Below, one piece after another: positions 59,858 through 64,000 of a stretch of 64,000 bases of DNA (its first letter is position 1; each line of letters begins with the position of its first letter). Source of the stretch: Physcomitrium patens (lineage: Eukaryota; Streptophyta; Bryopsida; Funariales; Funariaceae); NCBI RefSeq assembly GCF_000002425.4, contig NC_037260.1:9184400-9248399 (forward strand), read 5' to 3'. The position numbers and the translations under genes are program-made. The notes under the pieces are model-generated. The model searched no databases. It was not told the origin of the DNA and saw nothing but the letters and a program-made list of their open reading frames with translations.

Positions 59858-60448
59858 TTGTGATAAGTTACAGGTTGGTTATTGAGAACCTTGAGAATTA
59901 GACTTATAGTTAGGCAGTTTAGTCGGTAACAGTAGGATGTTAGTAGAATAAATGGTTAAGAATTCAAAAGATCAAAACCTTTGAAATCCGTTGATCGACG
60001 GATCATCTTTTTGGTAGGATAAAGAGAGTGAGAGTCGTAATCCAAGAGCCAGACTGTGAGAGTCGTAAGTCAAGAACCAGACTGTGAGAGTTTTAAACCG
60101 AGATATTGAATTCCCTGTGATGAATTGAGAAACTTAATACAAAAGATAAGCTGGAGATCAGTAATTGAATATATATAAACTACAAAGAGAGTAAGTGGGA
60201 GATGAACGGATAAGAATATGGAAGTATTGTTGAATTGATAGTCGTAGAATGGATTATGGATTGAATTAAGATAGAAGTAGTAAGACTTGATATTTTGTAG
60301 TTGATAATTGATTTCAGATAGTCAGAGTACAGTCAATTGTGACACTAACAGATCCAATTCATATAACCAGTCTTTTTCCATATTTGAATCCACTTCTATT
60401 AGTTCAATTGCTTTGGTATATCGGAGCTTGAACGCAACAAGAACAACA
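59858..60448 (+). repeat. 5' LTR of gypsy element 2
   Basis: The right end is fixed by the primer-binding site at 60452; an LTR ending in CA at 60448 fits. The left end is placed at a TG near 59858-59860 and is approximate. Inside are 28-bp tandem units starting gtgagagtcgtaa (60028-60055 and 60056-60083, then a partial from 60084). The 3' LTR lies outside the window. Confidence 0.5.
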
Positions 60449-60451
60449 TTT

Positions 60452-60468
60452 TGGCACTGCTGCCGGGG
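60452..60468 (+). other. Primer-binding site of gypsy element 2
   Basis: The sequence tggcactgctgccgggg closely matches the TGGCGCCGTTGCCGGGG site used by many plant Ty3/gypsy elements of the Tat/Athila type, taken to pair with the 3' end of tRNA-Asp. Two bases differ, both as expected from decay (CG to CA, and GTT to GCT). Confidence 0.75.
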
Positions 60469-60523
60469 AAATGATAACAATATAAAATGTTAGAAATTAA
60501 TTGTATGAAAAGAATGAAAGATT

Positions 60524-63500
60524 ATGAGTGATAATCATGAAGGAAAAGATTATCAAAGAATTAATCGACAAGTGAAAGAAAGACAGGAGCAATTATGCAT
60601 AAGAAATATCCCACAGGAACGACAAAAAAGAATTGTAGGTCCAAGAAAAATCAAAGGAAGAAAAATTCAAATTCAAATAGCAAAGAGACCAATGATAACA
60701 CCAATGGCCGAGGGAGTGCCAAAAGTTCCAATTGCAGTACAAATGGGAGTAGTAGGAGACTGAACTACAAGTGTGGCACTATTACCTACTTTTAGTGGTT
60801 GGCCGGGCTTTGATCTCGATCACCATATATCTCAATTCTTGACAGCCTACATGGCTAATAATGGTAGAAATGAAGACATTTGGTTGAGATAGTTGCCAGT
60901 AACTTTAAAAGTTATAACTTTTGAATGGTATATTCGACAACTAGTGGGTAGATTTCTCAATTGAGGATCCTTGAGTAATGCCTTTTTAACCAATTTTAGA
61001 CTAGTTGGATTTGAAGATCGGCTTCGAGAAAGTTTTATGAATAGTAAGATGTTTGCGAGGGAATCAATAGAGTTCTATTATGGTCGGGTTGCGAATATAC
61101 TTTGTAAATGGACAAATAATCAAATGCGAGATGCGTTTATATTGTTGATATTAATCAATGGTTTGCATCAACTAGAATTGAAAATATTTGTAAAAGAGGC
61201 TTGACCAGCTATGGTAGAAAAATCGTTGGTACAAGCAAAGGTGTGGAAAGAATGTCATTATGACCAATTATTAACAGTGGGGGCCATGATAATTCCAAGT
61301 TCAGGAAGCCAACAAATACAACCAGGAAATGTGTCGATGGATAATTATCCACAAATGGTAGTCTCTAATGTAAAGAATATTATGTTGTAACAACCAATTA
61401 ATGCTACACCACTCTAAGCAATAGCGCCAATAACAATGATATCTTACTTTACATTGCCAACCTATCAACAATCAGAATTGTTCACAAATGCGACTATTAA
61501 AGATCCAAATGAAGCCTTGTTATTAAATCTAACAAAGAAGATGGAAAAATTGGCCGTGAATTTGGCTAAAGATAAGGAGAAATGACATAAGCCTTCTAAT
61601 ACAAGACCTAATATATGGTAAAATAATTGTAAGGGACAAAGTCATTTTGATACGGAATGTCCATCACCCAAACAAACGGATGTTTAATGTACATTTTGTG
61701 GACGAAAGTATCCTATCTAAAACTACTGGCATTTACAAAGGCAACAATAATTCAGTAATCAGACCATGATCCCACCGACTCAGTGAGAAGTCAATCAAAT
61801 TCAAATAGGAAATATGTATGGATAGAATAAAAATCGATCTAATCGACAAAATCAAACATTCAATAACTTTCAAAGTTCCAATTTTAATCAGGGATTTGTA
61901 TCAAATCTCCAGAACTATAGAAAGGAGCAGCAGAGCTATCAGTAATATGCTCCCCTGACATCATCGAACCAAGTATTCTCCGTATCAACGGGACAACCAC
62001 GATCATTTTCTAACCCTACATAGAACAAGCCTAGTAAGTATATACCAGTGGAGATATCCAATATGCCAGATGGAGGTGTAAGAAGACCACTTCATTGTTT
62101 TCGTTGCAGACAAATTGGTCATTGTGCCAATGAATGTGCGAATCCCAGAGCTAGTGACAATTATGCGCCAATGTGTGCGAATTGTAAGCAGTCGGGACAT
62201 ACTTATCAGCAATGTAATGCTCCATTCAATTTCAATAATCGAGATGAGCAAATCCAAAGCCAAGGAAAAATAGAGGAGATAAATCAAGGTCCTCAAGATT
62301 CACCAGTTCATCGGGTAGAAGTAGTCCAAGTTATCCTTACAAAAAGCCAATAAAAGGGACAACGACCAATTCAACATTTAGGTGATCCGAAGAGAAGGGC
62401 CAATTGGACCCAATTATGGAGACATCCAATCCAAGTCCTAACATGGGCCCTTATTCAATATAAGACCTGAATCGGTTATGTACCCTAATGAGGTACCGAT
62501 TATAGAGGCTTCGGTTCCATGTTAAGCTGTTCCATTCTCTACACAATTTCAGGAAACATACTTTCTGTTGAAAGATCTTCTCAGAGGCGTGAATTCCAAA
62601 GAACTAATATCAGCCCAATTGGGAGAACAATCTTATCCATTGAAAGAACCAATTTTACAGGCTCTTTCAAATTTAGTTCTAGTAGTTTTACCAATTTCCA
62701 ATATAGAGAAAATCAATTTATCTACGTCGGTGTGTAGGACTGGGAAGAAGAAACAGATATTAAAAATTATCACTAATACAGAACCATATGATATTCTAAA
62801 AGATTTGGGCACCATACACTCCACGATCTCTATGAAGCAACTATTGGCGGTAGCACCTCAGTGCTGAATTATCTTGAATTCCTCATTAATTCATCGCAAA
62901 TCTCAAAATAAAGAAATCTGAGAAATAAGTTTGAATCTCGATCCAGGTGCACCAACTATTGATGTCTCAATTGATGGAGTGTTATTATTGAGAGTGCAAG
63001 TAGAGAGAGGATCTAATGTAAATCTTATGAATGTCGTTACAATGGAGGAGTTGGATTTGGATCACTTATTGCCTACTATAGTAGTTTTGAGAATGACTGA
63101 CTCCAATCGAGTTAAACCTATGGGTATTTTATGAAGTATTGATACAGTAATTGGGGGGATTACCTACAAAATTGATTATATTGTTTTTCGATTGCGAAGC
63201 TCTATATTGTCATACTTAATTTTATTGGGGCAATTGTGGTTGTATCAAGCTAAAGCTCAAAATGATTGGGACCATGGTACATTGATAATTAGAAAAGGTA
63301 ATGATAAAATTGTGTTTCAAATGTACCGTGTCCAACATCATGGAAAAACTCAAGTTGCCAGTTCAGAATTCACGTTGGATTGTGAAGATGAGTCTACAGA
63401 AGAAGAAATTGGTACATCTGACCCAATTTATGCTGATACAAGGTAAGTTGTCAAGCATACTAGAATGAAATACCAGTGCAAGGGACCGGAAGAGTACTTA

Positions 63501-64000
63501 GTTCTTCCAAATATTATTGACAATTCTGATCATATGATTGCATATTTGATGAATAGACAGGATGTTAATCATATTAATATTGTGGAACTAGAGTTGGAAA
63601 GTTCTAATGTATCGGATTTTATAAAAGATTCTATAATTGAATAAAATATTATTCAAGAGACTCCTGAAATTCCATGATGTCAACCAATTAATTTAGGTAC
63701 AAGAAAGGCTCTCCAAATCATTCAAATTTACGACGGTATAAAAGGCAAGGAAAAAGAAATTTGGAATGATTACTTTTTAATGCATAAAACTACTTTTGTA
63801 TGGTTGTATGCAGATTTGAAAGGAATTCCAGCTGAAGTTTGTAAACATCGAATTATATTGGAGGAGAACACTACACCAGTATGCCAAAGACAACATTGAC
63901 TTAATCCAAAATACTTACTTATGGTAAAAGAAGAGTTGGATAAACTCTTGGAGGTTGGATTTATCTATCTGGTTCCTTTCAGTGAATGGATTTCACTAAT
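60524..64000 (+). mobile_element. Ty3/gypsy retrotransposon 2 (gag, protease, start of RT), runs off the window
   Basis: Gag starts at the ATG at 60524 and reads through scattered stops: a capsid-like part (RLRESFMNSKMFARESIEFY near 61018-61077) and two intact CCHC zinc knuckles, CFRCRQIGHCANEC (62096-62137) and CANCKQSGHTYQQC (62174-62215), preceded by two decayed knuckle-like motifs near 61620-61720. Protease follows (VQVERGSNVNLMN near 62994-63032; the usual DGGS is ERGS here, so the catalytic Asp is lost), then LLGQLWLYQAKAQNDW. The RT start (FVWLYADLKGIPAEV, EENTTPV, MVKEELDKLLEVGFIY) is cut by the window end. Stops mostly sit at Arg, Gln or Trp positions. This copy is better preserved than element 1 and lies in the same orientation. 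Confidence 0.88.

Overview
This window looks like nuclear DNA of a land plant, most probably a moss close to Physcomitrium patens. The plant call rests on a thylakoid TatA/Tha4 homologue with a chloroplast transit peptide, a plant-type class III peroxidase, and a TYW1 that fuses a flavodoxin to a radical-SAM domain. The moss call is inference, from the pattern of gene islands alternating with very AT-rich, heavily decayed LTR-retrotransposon and LINE relics, and from the many long (TA)n microsatellites.

Layout. 1-2.87 kb: AT-rich repeat debris with (TA)n tracts. 2.9-10.5 kb: GC-richer island with a class III peroxidase on the minus strand (6.6-7.9 kb). 10.5-16.95 kb: AT-rich block holding a repeat shared with 1.5-2.1 kb, then a long decayed LINE. 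17-17.8 kb: small GC-rich island, unrecognised. 17.8-19.4 kb: AT-rich spacer. 19.5-19.9 kb: peroxidase pseudogene fragment on the plus strand. 23.2-24.9 kb: intronless gene for a type II membrane protein resembling a glycosyltransferase (minus). 26.2-27.3 kb: AT-rich spacer. 29.97-34.10 kb: TYW1, 10 exons (minus). 35.2-37.4 kb: RAD17, 3 exons (plus). 38.2-39.4 kb: TatA/Tha4, 3 exons (minus). 39.7-41.4 kb: AT-rich spacer. 43.4-50.8 kb: a 14-exon gene for an unrecognised coiled-coil protein of about 1,700 residues (plus). 51-64 kb: AT-rich transposon graveyard with a LINE endonuclease relic, a decayed Ty3/gypsy element (gag-PR-RT-RH, with part of RT deleted), a minisatellite, and a younger second gypsy element whose LTR, PBS, gag with zinc knuckles, protease and start of RT run off the window end.

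The single-copy genes do not form a pathway: tRNA wybutosine synthesis (TYW1), DNA-damage checkpoint clamp loading (RAD17), thylakoid twin-arginine transport (TatA), extracellular peroxidase and a Golgi-type membrane protein. TYW1 and RAD17 are divergent, with about 1.1 kb between start codons; RAD17 and TatA are convergent. Exon borders were assigned by eye from GT/AG sites, reading-frame phase and family alignment from memory; every junction given for TYW1, RAD17, TatA and the coiled-coil gene keeps the frame. I found no convincing tRNA, rRNA, snRNA or CRISPR.
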